A stretch of DNA of 64,000 nt from Norana najaformis (GCA_964023275.1 OZ029929.1:7386437-7450436); one strand, 5' to 3'. Counted from the stretch's first letter, positions 11,219 through 34,084 are shown. Numbers and translations: made by a program. Notes: generated by a model not told the origin, from the letters alone.

Positions 11219-12774
11219 TACGTTATAAATACAAAGGAAGGTATCACTAATGTTTTCATTATTCTGCTTATTGCATAGTACAACATGCGATTGATAGGCT
11301 GCGGCCTCTGTTTGCGTCTTCGATGTAAGGAGAACCGCAGATGATGGTTGACTGGTCACTGTATAGGTGTAGAAATACGGCTTTGTATTGTATTGTATTG
11401 TATTGATAAAGACCAAGGTTTCACGGAGGGGATTGGTGCGTAGATTTCAAGCGACAGAATAACCCTTCGGGTGGAGCCAGGTGGCACAGTTGAAAGGTCG
11501 ACGCTTTAGCGATAGTGCACTTTGTCGCCTTACCAGTAATCAGACACTTATGTAGACGCAGCTGGTGGGCTGCCCTCTCGGTGGGTGGCTGGTCCGAAGT
11601 TTCGGAATTCGCTGCCCAATTCGGTCAACTATTCTGACTCTCAGTTGTTGTTATTCCAGTGACTCAGGTCCAGATGGAAAACCAGTCACTGCGAAATTCC
11701 ATACCCACCTCAGCTTCTCTTCTCGTGTCTCCGACCATCAGGACTTTGACCTGCCCTGCCCAGTGGATTGTTAACCCGACCACTGATTAGCCATAATAGT
11801 AAACTGATATTTATAAAGCGCCACTTAAAGAATAAACCCATCAGTGGCGCTCCCAACCTGAACCAGTGAGACCAATAAGTCAAATAATACAGATGCACAA
11901 GAGACTAGAATGTTTTTCAAGCGAAAAGAGGCAAAGAAGGGCGAAGGAGCTCATGTCGTAGGTTTGCAAGGCAGGTTATTTCAGACAGGTGAGCCGATGC
12001 TGTTTCACGCGTTTGTCGGTAACGCTACCGTTTAATCGTTAGGCGTCGCGGCTACACATTCTCGGCTTAGCATAGTGAAGACGGCTCTAGACACCGCAGG
12101 AATGCCATTCAGAAAAGTGGAGGGAATGACGAGAGGGAATGGGCGGGAAGAATGGAAAACGTGGAAGGGAATTGAGTAGAAATAGGTGACCTCGCGGGGA
12201 AGCATATAGGTGTTGTGAAGGCTCGGGAAAAAGGCGGTTGAGAACCGGTTATGTTCTGACGGTCTCTCATTTTTCTATTTCGGAAGATATTTAATGTATA
12301 CATAACACACAAAACACTATGTTATAGATTAGCGCATAATATGGCATATTTTTATAGCATTTATATATACAGCAGACATAGCATACATGATAAAAAATTA
12401 CATATAAAAATATGTAGTATCATAAGTAAATTTAGAGCAGTAGGTTCTGAGAGGTCTCCAAAGGCGCGAAATAAAATATCTGTACCCAGGAAAAGATAAA
12501 AGGTAACGGAGTAAGTGGTAATTCAGTAAGCGGTAAAACGCTAAGTGGTAATCCGAGAACAAAATGAAAGCGAGAGACATCTGCTTAATGGCAGCAGGGG
12601 CCGAAATGACACCTTTGCTGTCTGGAACTGACTGGTAACGCGAGACCAGAGATAACGGCGGTCGACTTCGTAAGGCGATGATGATCCGCGGCGATTATCG
12701 GCCTTTGAACTTTGCCGACCGACCGACCATTAAGCAGCCAATGTTCGCGTGCAGTAATTGTTCGTGGTCTGAGC
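11219..12774. other. no gene recognised
   Basis: About 1.5 kb of mixed sequence. TTTATAAAGCGCCACTTAAA at 11811-11830 resembles the size-reduced tail motif of the retroelements elsewhere in the window, and TTTGTATTGCGCCACTTCAA at 62232 is similar. I see no coding signal. Confidence 0.35.
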
Positions 12775-12776
12775 AG

Positions 12777-12777
<1 letters not shown>

Positions 12778-12815
<38 letters not shown>
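12778..12815. repeat. (GT)n microsatellite
   Basis: GT dinucleotide run of about 36 bp. Confidence 0.95.
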
Positions 12816-12819
<4 letters not shown>

Positions 12820-12894
12820 TGTCCATGTGGGGCCTGGAAAGGAAATGAGGGAGTCGTAGGTGGAGCAGGTGGATTTTGTGGATATGAAGTGTGA

Positions 12895-13783
<889 letters not shown>

Positions 13784-14007
13784 AACACAGAGAGAGAGAC
13801 GGAAAGAGAAAGTGAGGGAGTGAATGAGTGTGTGAGTGAGTGAGTGAAAGAAGGAAGGAAGGAAAAAAGGAAGGAAGGGAGTGAAGATGGAGAGCGGTGT
13901 AGTAATCACTCACCATCCTTCAACAGATGAGAAATTTTGTTCCAACTGAACTCGAACATTTCTTGTGTAATGACGACGCCGGCTGTCACGCTTAACGACA
14001 ACATAAT

Positions 14008-14316
14008 GGACGGACGGACGGACGGACGGACGGACGGACGGACGGACGGACGGACGGACGGACGGACGGACGGACGGACGGACGGACGGACGGACGGACG
14101 GACGGACGGACGGACGGACGGACGGACGGACGGACGGACGGACGGACGGACGGACGGACGGACGGACGGACGGACGGACGGACGGACGGACGGACGGACG
14201 GACGGACGGACGGACGGACGGACGGACGGACGGACGGACGGACGGACGGACGGACGGACGGACGGACGGACGGACGGACGGACGGACGGACGGACGGACG
14301 GACGGACGGACGGACG
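14008..14316. repeat. perfect (CGGA)n array, about 77 copies
   Basis: About 309 bp of uninterrupted CGGA tetranucleotide. Both strands stay open: - strand frames read SVRP repeats (inside a 250-codon frame, 13906-14658) and + strand frames read DGRT repeats. These are not genes. Confidence 0.97.
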
Positions 14317-14499
14317 ATGAATGTAATGGGTGAATGGAATTATGGCAGCAGATTCAAAATGGGTTATCAGTCGGCAGCCTTGAAATATAGATATGTTTGG
14401 CTGTTCGTATCTCTGCCTGTACGTGTTAGCGTCTTTTCGAATCTTCTGCTGAATCATTGGACTATGCAAAAATGAATGAGTCAAATTACGTTGGTACAA

Positions 14500-15075
14500 A
14501 GTGTATGTATGTCTGTACGTATGTTTGCATGTAATGTATGTATGTTTGCATGTAATGTATGTATGTATACATATACATCTGTATGCATGTAAATGTATGT
14601 ATGCATGTACGCATGTATGCATGTATGTATGTACGTATGTATGTATGTATGCATGCATGTATGTATGTCATATATATATAAATTCTCAACGGCACAAGTC
14701 TTACATGCTAGTGTACACGCGAACTCAGTTACTGTTACTGCGCTCGGATGTGTCTTCCGTTGATCGACGAATTCGGAAAATACAGTTTAAATCTTCGGTA
14801 GGACTTTTTAGGGTCGTTGCACTCGCCTTTGAGGCTGTTGTTAATTGCGCGCGTTATAAAATTAATGTCTGTTTAACAATAATTAAATTAATATACATAT
14901 ATGTATGCATGTAAATGTATACATGTAAATGTAAGTATGTATGTGTGTATGTATGTACAGTATCTATGTATGCATGTATGCGAGTATGTATCTATATATC
15001 TATGTATCTAAGGATGCATGTTTCTAGGTATGTATGTATGCATGTAAATATGTATGTATGTATGTATGACAAGTG
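14500..15075. repeat. (TATG)n microsatellite blocks
   Basis: Imperfect TATG/CATG runs at 14500-14670 and 14895-15070, with about 220 bp of unique sequence between them. Confidence 0.8.
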
Positions 15076-16195
15076 AAGGTAAGTGACGGTAAACTGAATG
15101 AACAGACCAGGAAATGATAAGGAAGGTTAAGTGAATGCACGGAAGGTTAAGTAGGGTGAAGTGAATGCAAGGGAGATAAGTAGGCCTAAGTGAATGTCAG
15201 TGAGGCAAGTACGGGACTAAATGGATGTATACACAAAAAGCCACGCAAAATAAAGTAAACTATTGACAAGGCAAATTCGTCCGGGTCTTCGAGGACGGTC
15301 TTCGTCTAAAGCAGAAACTCAACAGGATCAATTATACACACATACATACACAAGTAAACAGAAACTTACAGAACCGGACAGGCAGACAGGCAGACAGACT
15401 CGAGCGTGCACAAGCGAACGTGACAGACAGGTGTACAGACATACACACAGCCACAAGCAGGCAGACAGACAGACAGACTCACGCAGCTAAACGCAGCCTA
15501 ATCGAGGTTCGTCCAGCTGTTAATGTCTTTTACGCTGTAAATTATCCGGCGTTCTCAATGCTGGCGCCGTCTTCCGCAGCGACCGCCCTGCATGCAACAG
15601 AGACTCCCGTTCCGTTTCCCTCAGCCCCTTCTCTCGCCCTTGATTGATGCTTACACGCAAAAATCAGACTCCTTCCAGTGCAAACGGATTCCACAGACGT
15701 CCCTCGGATGCCGCCCGGGCGATAATTGCTAAATGAAAGCTAAATACTTGCGCTCCAAAAATCTGGTATATAGTCTCTCAGAGTGTTTGCCTGGCATGCA
15801 ATGCAGCTGTTTGGGCGATTAGACAGCCCTCGCGTGCGGCTGGATACACCGTGTAACGATTCTGAATGGGCCTGCGGCAACCGATCCTGTAGAGTTTTTC
15901 CAGTATCAGGGACCTTCCGTCAGACTTTTTCAGGCTACACAGGCGCTATATAATCGTCTGGTTGGACGGCGTCTTGGAGCCGTGTGAGGAGGTGATGGAT
16001 TGAAGAAGCTGTTGTTCGGATGTTCTGTTGTTGCTTTCGTTGTGGTTGTCGTGTTGTTTGATCGCTGTTGCCATGTTGTCATGTTGTTGGATCGCTTTTG
16101 TCGTGGTTGTTCTGCTACTGAACCGTGTTGTCCTGGTTGCACTTAAGCAGAAAGATTCACGGACCACTCCGCATTCAAATTAATCAATAAATGAG
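15076..16195. other. no gene recognised
   Basis: A degenerate repeat with an AAGTGAATG core lies at about 15070-15225, and a CAGA-rich patch at 15378-15478. The rest is unique-looking, with no coding exon I can support. Confidence 0.4.
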
Positions 16196-16204
16196 CGATT
16201 GACT

Positions 16205-16380
16205 TACATTACCTTCCTTACCTTACCTTACCTTGCCTTACCTTACCTTACCTTATCTGACCTTGTCCAACATGATCTTACTTTACCGTATCTTACTCTT
16301 CCTCACCTTATTTTATCTTACCTTGACCTACATTACCTTATCTTACCTCGTCTTAGAGTGTCTTGTTTTGTCTTAGCTAA
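16205..16380. repeat. degenerate (CCTTA)n tract
   Basis: Pentamer CCTTA/TTACC repeats with many substitutions. Confidence 0.8.
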
Positions 16381-16639
16381 CCCTGTTGTTAGGTCCTAAA
16401 TTAACATTAAGAGAAGGCCTGACAGTCAATATGCTGGCAATCTCAGCGTTTGGAATCAACATGGCCGAAATAATAACTTCTAAATCTTCCTCTTCTAGTT
16501 CTCTTGTCTTATCCATCGCCCGTTCTGTACTTAGCGGTAACTGAATTCCGGGAGAGAGTTAACCCACCGTCAAGTCGCTTGGGTTCATTACTTGCCAGCC
16601 TCTGCAGCCCCTCGCCGTTTCCATAATCATCCATCTTTC

Positions 16640-17000
16640 TTACTTATCTTCCTCCAGATCTGTCGTGACAGCTGGACATGTGTTACTGGACAAGAAACCC
16701 GCGGCTGATTGGCGTGCCCCCCGTTGCGGCATATGAAGCAGACATTTCGTGTCTGCACAACTGCGCACCTTTCCGAAAGAAATAACAGCGAAGTAGCGGC
16801 CTACCACAAACTCAATCAATACATTAATCATTACCAAGATCCAGGGCAGAAAGCCCGTACCTGCTATCACCTGTCTCCATACTCTGCAGTCCTGTACCGG
16901 TGTGCTCAAGCTGTGTAAATCCTGCTGGCACCGATCTTCGATATCATCCATCAACTCTCTGTTAGGTCTTCCTCGTCGCCGGTTAAAGACGACTGAATAA
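16640..17000 (-). mobile_element. LINE ORF2 C-terminal fragment
   Basis: On the - strand the motif RRRGRPNREL followed by a WRQV-type motif reads from about 16990 to 16855. The same module, GRRGRPNREWTDDI...WRQVTM, occurs on the + strand at 34165-34300. In non-LTR reverse transcriptases this module sits at the extreme C-terminus. The fragment is short and decayed. Confidence 0.65.
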
Positions 17001-17278
17001 ACAAGTAAATGAACGAATGAATCAAGCAATATGATCATTCTAGATCTTTAAATACAAAAGTTGCTGGATAGCGGGTACTTGCAGTGGTTACTCAAGCATA
17101 AATCTGGTAGTTTTCACTTGAACCGTATAATGAAGTTTGATTTTTCATCTTATAATCTATGACAAGAATAGATGTATATCTGGTAGCCATGACAACTGTT
17201 GTCCATGACAACATTTAAAGCCTACTTTCTACATAGAAATTGCTTCAGCGCCATCTACCAAACAACAAAAACATATTG

Positions 17279-17280
17279 GC

Positions 17281-17319
<39 letters not shown>

Positions 17320-17330
17320 TAATAATAATG
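17279..17330. repeat. (AAT)n microsatellite
   Basis: AAT trinucleotide run of about 50 bp. Confidence 0.9.
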
Positions 17331-17624
17331 CTCTGTAGGTCTGTTTATAACAAGTGAGCAGATTAACGTTGAGCTTCGTGTCCATAGCCACATCTACAGA
17401 CGTCCAGAAGCCTGTCTTGGTAGAACGTTGGTCCCTTGAGCCAGTTCGTTGCTCCGGAGAGGAGTTATTGCTGGCCAGTCGGCCATGCGCGTCGCCGTTG
17501 CAGCTGGTCATGCTTCGCTGATCGCAGCATCCGTTGGTCATCAGGGAATAATAAATTAGCCTAATGGCATACTGACAGTAACAAGGCCTTCACCATTAAC
17601 ACAGATGTATGCTTATGCGTGCAT

Positions 17625-17945
17625 GTATATGATGATGATGATGATGATGACGATGATGATTATGACGATGATGATGATGATGATGACGATGACTATGACG
17701 ATGATGAAGATAATGACGATGATGACGATGACGATAAAAAAAGAAGCAAAGGAGGCGAAGGAGTAGTAGAATTAAAAGAAGAGCAAGAGGCGAAAAAGAA
17801 GATGAGGAAAAGACGAAAAAGGAAGAGGAGTAGAAGTAGGAGGAGGAAGAGCAACAGGAGGAAGAGGAGGAGGAAGAGGAAGAGGAGAAGAGGAGGAGGA
17901 GGAGGAGAAGAAGAAGAAGAAGAAGAAGAAGAAAAAGAAGAAAGA
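17625..17945. repeat. (GAT)n then purine (GAA/GGA)n tract
   Basis: GAT/GAC trinucleotides to about 17735, then an almost pure purine strand to 17945. The Asp/Lys/Arg-rich frame across it is low complexity, not a gene. Confidence 0.9.
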
Positions 17946-18600
17946 CAGGCCTCATCCCCAGAGGGCTTTGAGTCGTTACATCAGAGCCGCTGCCGCCCAA
18001 GGCCTCCTCTGTTCAGCGGTATCGCATTTCCTTCTCCTTTTCCTCGCCGTTGCCTTCATCCGATTTCTGTTTACTCAATAAATTTCCAGACCTGTTTTCC
18101 TAATCAAAAACACGTCATAATATTCGAACATTTGTGTAATATAGTTATACGTAAACGTGTTTTGTATTTACATATTGCATACCTGTATTTAAAGGGTCTG
18201 TATTTTTTTTATAAATGCAAGATTTGCATAACCGTATCTCGGATGCGTAATTGCAGAGGATGGATTTAAGAAAGGCATGTATAGGCAGCTGGATCTTTCT
18301 ATCCAAACGGAAGTTATTGCGCATAATAAATAGGCTGGTAAATAATAAAAAAGTGCGAGATGGAGCAGGAAACGGAAACAAGTAGAGGGAGGAAGAAAGA
18401 TAGGAAGAAAAAGAAAAATTGGGAGAGTAAGAAAGATAGGCAAAAGACGGATGAGAAGGAGATTAGGGAGAGAGAGAGAGAGAGAGAAAGATAGTGAGAG
18501 GGAGGGAGGAAGGGAGGGAGGGAGGTGAGAGAGAGATTTACGGAGTGAGCACGGACAGTAAATACAATGGCCCAGTACTTTTTCTAGAAAAAAGGTTCCG
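17946..18600. other. no gene recognised
   Basis: Unique-looking AT-rich sequence, with a GAGA/GGGA-rich stretch at 18465-18535. Confidence 0.4.
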
Positions 18601-18608
18601 GAAATGAA

Positions 18609-18710
18609 CAATTATGAATAAAGGCGCTATACAAATTCGTGATTACGAATACTGATTTACGCCTACGATTCCTCGCTCAGCCGATGGACATATGGCGTGT
18701 TAACAAATGT

Positions 18711-18766
<56 letters not shown>

Positions 18767-18768
18767 GA
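18609..18768 (+). mobile_element. truncated LINE/SINE 3' end with (TTAC)n tail
   Basis: GGCGCTATACAAATTCGTGA and ACGCCTACGATTCCTCGCTC lead into GTGTTAACAAATG and a clean (TTAC)n array at 18705-18767. It matches the terminus of the LINE at 2448-2512. It ends 47 bp before the NDNF start codon, so it lies in or next to the NDNF 5' region. Confidence 0.75.
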
Positions 18769-18815
18769 TGAGGTACAAAATTATCTAAAATACTTAACCG
18801 TTCCAGACCGATACG

Positions 18816-20024
18816 ATGGCCTTAGTTTTGTCAGCGGCCATTTTGAGCTTCGCTGCCATGTTGGAGGCCGTCACGAGTCAGAGGATTCCGTTACGGTCCA
18901 GCGACCCTACGCTGCTGCAGTTGACTGATGCGGAGCTCTACGTCGGCTCCAAGATGCTGCCAGATGGAGTTGAGATAGCCTCCTATCTCCAGAAATATGT
19001 TCCATCCAGGTAAGCTGCTCCATTCCAAATAAACACCACGAAGAATATAAGATAAACTCCTTTTCCTCTGCTATTACCGATCTGATCTCGTCTGCAGTTG
19101 ATCCGGTGGAGCAGTTCCATCGAAATGCCGGTTTCGGCTAGGGTTTCGGCGCCGAAACTAGTGAATCCACAGTCTCTTCAGTCGTTTCTGGCCAGGTGCC
19201 GAAACAGTAAACTGCTCCTGATAAGCTTATAGTAGATTATCTGCAATGAACAAACAACTTGAAGACCTTTTTAAATCGTTACTAGGTTCCGCTTTTCTTA
19301 GAGCTGCGATGCAACGGTGCTGTAAGTGAATGATTGTTACGTCAAAACTTATCAAACATTAATGTTTGGGTTCGTTTAGAGTTCACTGAATCCAGTTTCA
19401 GTTGTAAATATAAATTTACAATTGTAAATATAAATAAAAATAAATAAATAAATAATAATAATATAGCGTCGCTTCGAGAGAAACTAATCAGACATGAGCT
19501 TCTATTCTTGTTACGGTCAAACTTAAACTATCAGTTGCGATGCGATTCACTTTCATTGAGAGTTTAATTAGTAGGCTTCCTTCTTCGAACCTTCAAACAA
19601 TTGCTATTGTTATTTTGCTATTAAAGCAACTGTTTATTATTCTTTGTGTGCTGCTGTGGTTAGGTACTACTTCATGGTAGAGGAGGAGAAAACGCCGCTG
19701 GAGATTGTGGTGACACCTTGCGACTCACTGATCGTTCTAAAAATATTCATTCAGAGTTTGCCACCAGAGGGCAGCGCCAACGGTTCAGGTAGACAGAATT
19801 GTTTAAGTTGCCTTCATGGTTGCATATAACTAACTTAACTATCAAGTAATTAATTACCTAGGACGGCGCTCTATAAATTAGTTTATTATTTTTTACCCGA
19901 GGTAAGTGTAATCCTTCAAGAACAAAAACTTATGCTAACAGCTGTTAAAGGGTTTGCTTTATTTTTACAAACTACTTCTACTATGACTACTACTACTACT
20001 ACTACCACTACTACTACTACCACT

Positions 20025-20056
<32 letters not shown>

Positions 20057-22024
20057 CACTACTACCACTACTACCACTACTACTACTACCAATACCAATA
20101 CCAATACCACTATTATTATAATAATAATAATAATTATTATTATTATTGTTATTATTATTATTATTGTTATTATTATTAGGCTATTACATAAGTACGGACG
20201 TAACTAAGTTACTCAGATAGTTATTTATGTTATTAAGTTAAGTTACTAAAACAAGTATTCAACTAAATAAAGTTACTTAGGCAAGCATTCACGTAAGTAA
20301 GTTATAGATTCAGTCAGTTTATTTGGCCAGTTGTATTAATTTGGAGCTTCAGTTACGTGGACAGTTTTCTAAAAAACTCAATTACTTGAAATGTCTTTAA
20401 CGTAATCTTACTTGGGAAAGTGAGAAAAGCACACTGAAATCGCTAACACTTCACACCCATGGGGCTGTTTCTAGGAGATTAGCTAATGGGACTGTTCTTC
20501 TGCCTTAGTTTATGTTACTTTACTTACTACGCGCGTTACCTGTCTTACCTGTCTGGCATGTCAGACGATTATGAAGACGACCTCTTTCGCCAGCACAATA
20601 GCCTGGCCCCTCAGCCGACCCCCGTCTCGCAGCCAATCAAAACCTTCAACGGAAGTGACGTCATGAAGTTCCGCGTCGACCCGGCCGCAGTCGGCATCTA
20701 TGTCATCGAAATAACGGCAAAGGAGCGCGACAGTTCAGTGCGCATGTCCGCGTCCACGTCACCGTTCTCCGACCTCATCTATCCAGAACTGCCGCGTGAC
20801 GCAACTGTGACGTCACGATACGTTGCCAGATCGACGGTCGAGTTGTCATGGAAACCGAGCCCGTCCGCCTGGCGCCACGGCCAACCGATCGACTATTGTA
20901 TTGTCGTCAACCGCCTCCGCCATTTTCCTACCCACTGTGCAGCACGCGCCTTCAAACATGGCGACCTTCCGCCAACAGCGCCACCTGACGCCGGCTTTCG
21001 GTTTTCGTGGCAGCGTGTCACTACAGACAAACGAAAATCAGCAGCTGTCGAAACCGAAAGTCCTACAAACCGGAAGTCGCGGAAATCGGAAACGACGGAA
21101 ACTGCAGACGACACAGACCGGAAGCAGCAGAAACCGGAAACAGCGGCAGTCGGAAGCGCTGACGACGTTTTCTACGAGTGTGTTAGCGGAAAGACAAGAT
21201 TCATCTTCGATGACGTCATCGGAAAAGGAGCAACCTACTACTTCGACGTGTTTGCTGTAAACCGGAAGTCGAATGCCAGCGCCACCTACACCGGAACTCG
21301 CGTCATCGCAACGGGCTCCGGGAAGACCGTTCGACTGAAGGAAGGCAAGCTGACTTCCGTCCACCTCAAGAGATCCGTTTCCGAGCGATTATTCGTCTAC
21401 CATTTACACCGAAAGACGCCGGAAGTAAGCGTGCAGATCCACCCGTGTTCCGGTCGGCTGAACGTGTCCATTCATGCAGAACGAGGCACTCTGATCAAGT
21501 CGCTCGGAAACGTGACGCATCTCGAGACCATCCGGATGAGGGATGCTGGACCGGGGCAGTACATCGTTCGGGTGGCCAAGGAGGGTCGTCCGCGGAGCAG
21601 TTCCTTCCGGATCTTCGCCTCACCGGACCTCTCGCATTCTCCCTATCCGACTCTACCCAAAGACATACGACTGAAGACCTTCGACAAGCTCAATACTTGC
21701 AACTCGGTCACCGTTGCCTGGATGGGAACCTCTCGTCGACAGAAGTATTGCCTCTACACGCGCCTGGTTTCCTCGAAGACGGCCACTCCACACCGGGATC
21801 TGCCCAGCTACGACCGCTGCCTCGGACACACAGACAGACCCAAATCAGAAAAGCTACTGTGTCGTCATTTCCGGGCCGCTAACGACCGGAAGTCCGTCAT
21901 GACAGAGACGATCCGGAAACTGAAACCGCGAACTGCCTATTTGTTCACGGTCTATGCGGTCAAGTCAAGCGGAACGTCACTTCCCTACGAACACCTGACT
22001 GTCAAAACCAAGGATTCCTGCTGA
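18816..22024 (+). CDS. NDNF: NDNF-like secreted neurotrophic factor (complete, 3 exons)
   Basis: Predicted 592-aa secreted protein. Exons 18816-19009, 19664-19788 and 20565-22024 join in phase through GT-AG sites. The start ATG has A at -3 and G at +4, and an in-frame TAA lies upstream at 18795-18797. Residues 1-21 form a signal peptide (hydrophobic LVLSAAILSFAAML). Residues 50-90 contain LPDGVEIASYL and RYYFMVEEEKTPLEIVVTPCD, which match the N-terminal NDNF region. Two fibronectin-III-like regions follow: the first from about residue 178 (YPELPRD, VELSWKPSPS, YCIVVN, YYFDVFAVN) and the second from about residue 470 (FDKLNTCNSVTVAW, LFTVYAV), ending in KTKDSC. Several N-glycosylation sequons (NGS, NAS, NVS, NVT) are visible. 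Vertebrate NDNF is a secreted glycoprotein of similar length (568 aa in human) linked to neuron survival and migration. A Lys/Ser/Thr-rich insertion lies at about residues 262-307. An alternative is another member of the same FN3 family, but the overall match is end to end. Confidence 0.93.
19980..20180. repeat. (ACT)n and (ATT)n arrays in NDNF intron 2
   Basis: ACT/ACC trinucleotides at 19980-20085, then ATA/ATT trinucleotides to about 20177. Intronic. Confidence 0.9.
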
Positions 22025-23342
22025 TAGACGCGAATCACACAAAACTTAGCGTGGCCAGATAACGCATAGAACTATACTGTCTGGTGAGAGAACAGCAGAG
22101 AGACCCAAGGGTCGGTTTATCATCAAACTGTGTGGTGTGTGGTGTAGTGGTTGCCTGTCAGTTTTAGACAGCTTGCGTTTTTGCCACAGCAGTGTCTAGT
22201 ATTAACAAACTTCTTTTAAGGATGCTGGCAGAAGATTGAAACTGCCTGAACAACTCAATTTCACTCTGGCAGATGCAACAAAAATACTTGGGCAAGTGCA
22301 CATGATTCTTAGCATCATAAACACTGAAAACATGCCTAGAATTTACGGAAGTTACTTTTAAACTTTTACGGACAGTTCAAATTTTTTTTAAATGCCCTGC
22401 GCAGTCAACCAAGTGCCATTTCAGCAGTTTATTCGACCATTCACAATATAAAAGAAAAAAATTAAACAGAAATTTCCAGCAGTTAATGACGCCATAGATT
22501 GTAAATAAAGCCGCACATTTTACGAGAAATGTTAGGTATTTGATTATGTAGCCCATGAACCTGACGGTACAGCTAACAAGTACTAGCAACATGCAGGGCA
22601 CACACAATCAAAACACCACAATCCCAAATAAATACGACAGGCCCACCACTAAATATTGACTATTAAGAACAAGGCTTTGTAAATCGGTATATACATACAC
22701 ATATATAGCATATATGCATATATATAAATACTTGGGCTAACTTTTTTCCAAGTTAAAATATAATGAACTTTAATCAACGTCTTTTGATGTATCATACACT
22801 GTATGCTTTTCACATCTTGTTATTTCTAATTTATTTATTGCTTGTTCTGTTGATTTTCACAAATTGTTAACTAACTCAAATTTGTACAAATATTTAGTTG
22901 AATTACAATGTAAAAAATTTCCTTCACTGTTATTTAAATCTAGATATTTGATTTGCGTTACTTGAATATTTATTGAAATGTGAACCTAGAGTATTTATGT
23001 TTCTACTATCTTGGTGTTTTATGATCTTTTGACACATGGTATAACGTGTAGATCATTATAAATCTATGGTGTAGACACAACATCAACTAAACACTTCTGA
23101 AAATTATTTATTAACTTGGTAAAAAATTAATTCTACTAATGGGATCACAGATAAGGAATCAAAATCTTCATGATTTTATGAGCAACAGAGACACAGAATG
23201 ATAAACTGTTTCTTTAAAAAGCGAATAAAAAAAATCAGTCGATGCTACCGACCCATGAAAACAATTCTCCCTATGTGATTAATGGCCTGTTTCTTTCGCT
23301 AGTCTAGCGACGCTCATTCTTTCGCCAGGTGGCAGCAGGCGT
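22025..23342. other. NDNF / MOSPD2-like convergent intergenic region
   Basis: The 3' ends of the + strand NDNF gene and the - strand MOSPD2-like gene face each other. AATAAA at 22504-22509 and 22627-22632 (+) could serve NDNF. The reverse complement of AATAAA at 23107-23112 could serve the - strand gene. A tRNA A-box-like GTGTAGTGGTTGCC lies at about 22143-22156. No MSP-domain exon is visible on the - strand. Confidence 0.5.
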
Positions 23343-32643
<9,301 letters not shown>

Positions 32644-32709
32644 TCTGTCCCGTTTCAGCAAAAGCAGCAGATTTTTGCAAAACCTCGAGACGCCTCACCG
32701 CCTGAAAGG

Positions 32710-33640
32710 GAAAGAGACGAATGCCCGCTCGGTCTGGTTATCGTTAATATTCTCTAGATTCGATTATATCTGACAAGACAAAGTTCCCCAAAGGTACAAC
32801 GATCGAACGCCGTGGCAATCTCGTCTTGGGCCGGTCGGCCTGAAAACTGACCCTTTTTATCTCAGTCGATATCGCGCTATGATAGGATGAACAGCTTGGT
32901 TTGCGACACCTAGCGTCTCATTTAATATGGATAAAAATGCGTAGTGGCGATCATGGGTCATGTGACAGCTGATAGCTTCTACTGAGCCAGCATTTAATCT
33001 AGGTGAGGATTTTAAACGAAGATGGATTTCTGTGAACCGACTATGGCAGTCTTTGTAAAGACGAAATACATCGGTTGAAACAACCGAAGGTCCCCATTGC
33101 TCACTACAGTTTCATTATTCTGTCGTGCGGACTGACCTTCTGGATATCGACCTGATTGTGGCTTGGTTTTGGTGTGCCATCGGTTGATGCCTTGTGCATT
33201 AGACACTGGCGCATTAGAAGTTGCTAATTATTATTTTTATTATTCGTCGGTCCGCCTCGAGAATTACTTCGTCTCTCCGTGCGCCTTTCTGTTCTCTCTG
33301 TCTTACACACGCATGCATTCGCGCACACACAATCCCGTGACACAACCCGATTAGCGTTAGTCTTTGACCTGTGACCCTTTGTAGGCCTATCTCTTTCACC
33401 TTCACGTCTACCTTTCGCTAGTTACATGCTTCCGTCCGTGTTGAAAATAAAAATCTGACTTTGCACATACGCAGTCCAGATAGGTCAATATAGCATTCTA
33501 GTTTCTGCCCTTTTGTGAACGAGTCATCCCATACCTTGCCGATGATACAGGTCAATACCTGTAACATAATTCACTGTTACATCGTACAAGTAACTAGTGA
33601 AAGAACGGTTGGAGTTTTGCAGACCTGAAACACGACAGAT
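32710..33640. other. upstream region of MOSPD2-like gene
   Basis: A splice acceptor (CTTTCAG on the - strand, 32709-32703) opens the first coding exon, so a noncoding 5' exon probably lies in this stretch. I cannot place it. No other gene seen. Confidence 0.4.
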
Positions 33641-34060
33641 CAACTGGAGAAAGTGCAGAGGAGAGCTACCAAAATGATTTGGAGTCCTACAGATCTGAGC
33701 GGTGAAACAAGGTTGAAAACGTGTGGGTTAACAACAGAGGAAGTCTGATTGAAGCTTATAAGATTATCACTGGAAGCGAGGCAGAGCAGAGGAAGAGGTT
33801 CTTTGAATTAGCACCAAACAAGATGAACTGAGGAAACAAATCTCAGTTAAAAGACTGACTGAAGATTAGGGTAGAAAATGTTCAGTGCACAAGTTGCAGG
33901 CAGAGGGAAAGGTCTGGATGATAGTGAGCTGTCTCAGTGGCTCAATGAGTCAATCGACTCTATCACAGCTTTTAAGAGAAGCCTGGAAGGATTGGCAGTT
34001 GAGCATTCCCAGTAGTTTTAGTGGTTCTAACCCAGGTTAAGACTGAAGAAGACTGAGCAT
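33640..34060 (+). mobile_element. LINE reverse-transcriptase C-terminal fragment
   Basis: Reads LEKVQRRATKMIW, TRLKTCGLTTEE, a frameshift, then LIEAYKIITGSEAEQRKRFF. This LERVQRRATK...GLTTLEERR...DLIEVYKIITG pattern is typical of the C-terminal region of CR1/jockey-like reverse transcriptases. The fragment is decayed and lies between VPS26C and the MOSPD2-like gene. Confidence 0.75.
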
Positions 34061-34084
34061 AAAAGAAGATCTAATACAAGTAAT

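Noticed and set aside
13906..14658. 250-codon open frame on the - strand with SVRP repeats
   Set aside because: It is a translation of the (CGGA)n array. All frames on both strands stay open because the 12-base periodicity contains no stop.
16200..16380. Interstitial telomere repeat
   Set aside because: The pentamer CCTTA is degenerate and does not match the TTAGGG-type animal telomere unit.
17619..18269. 216-codon acidic/basic frame
   Set aside because: Follows GAT and GAA/GGA repeats. Composition is explained entirely by the repeats.
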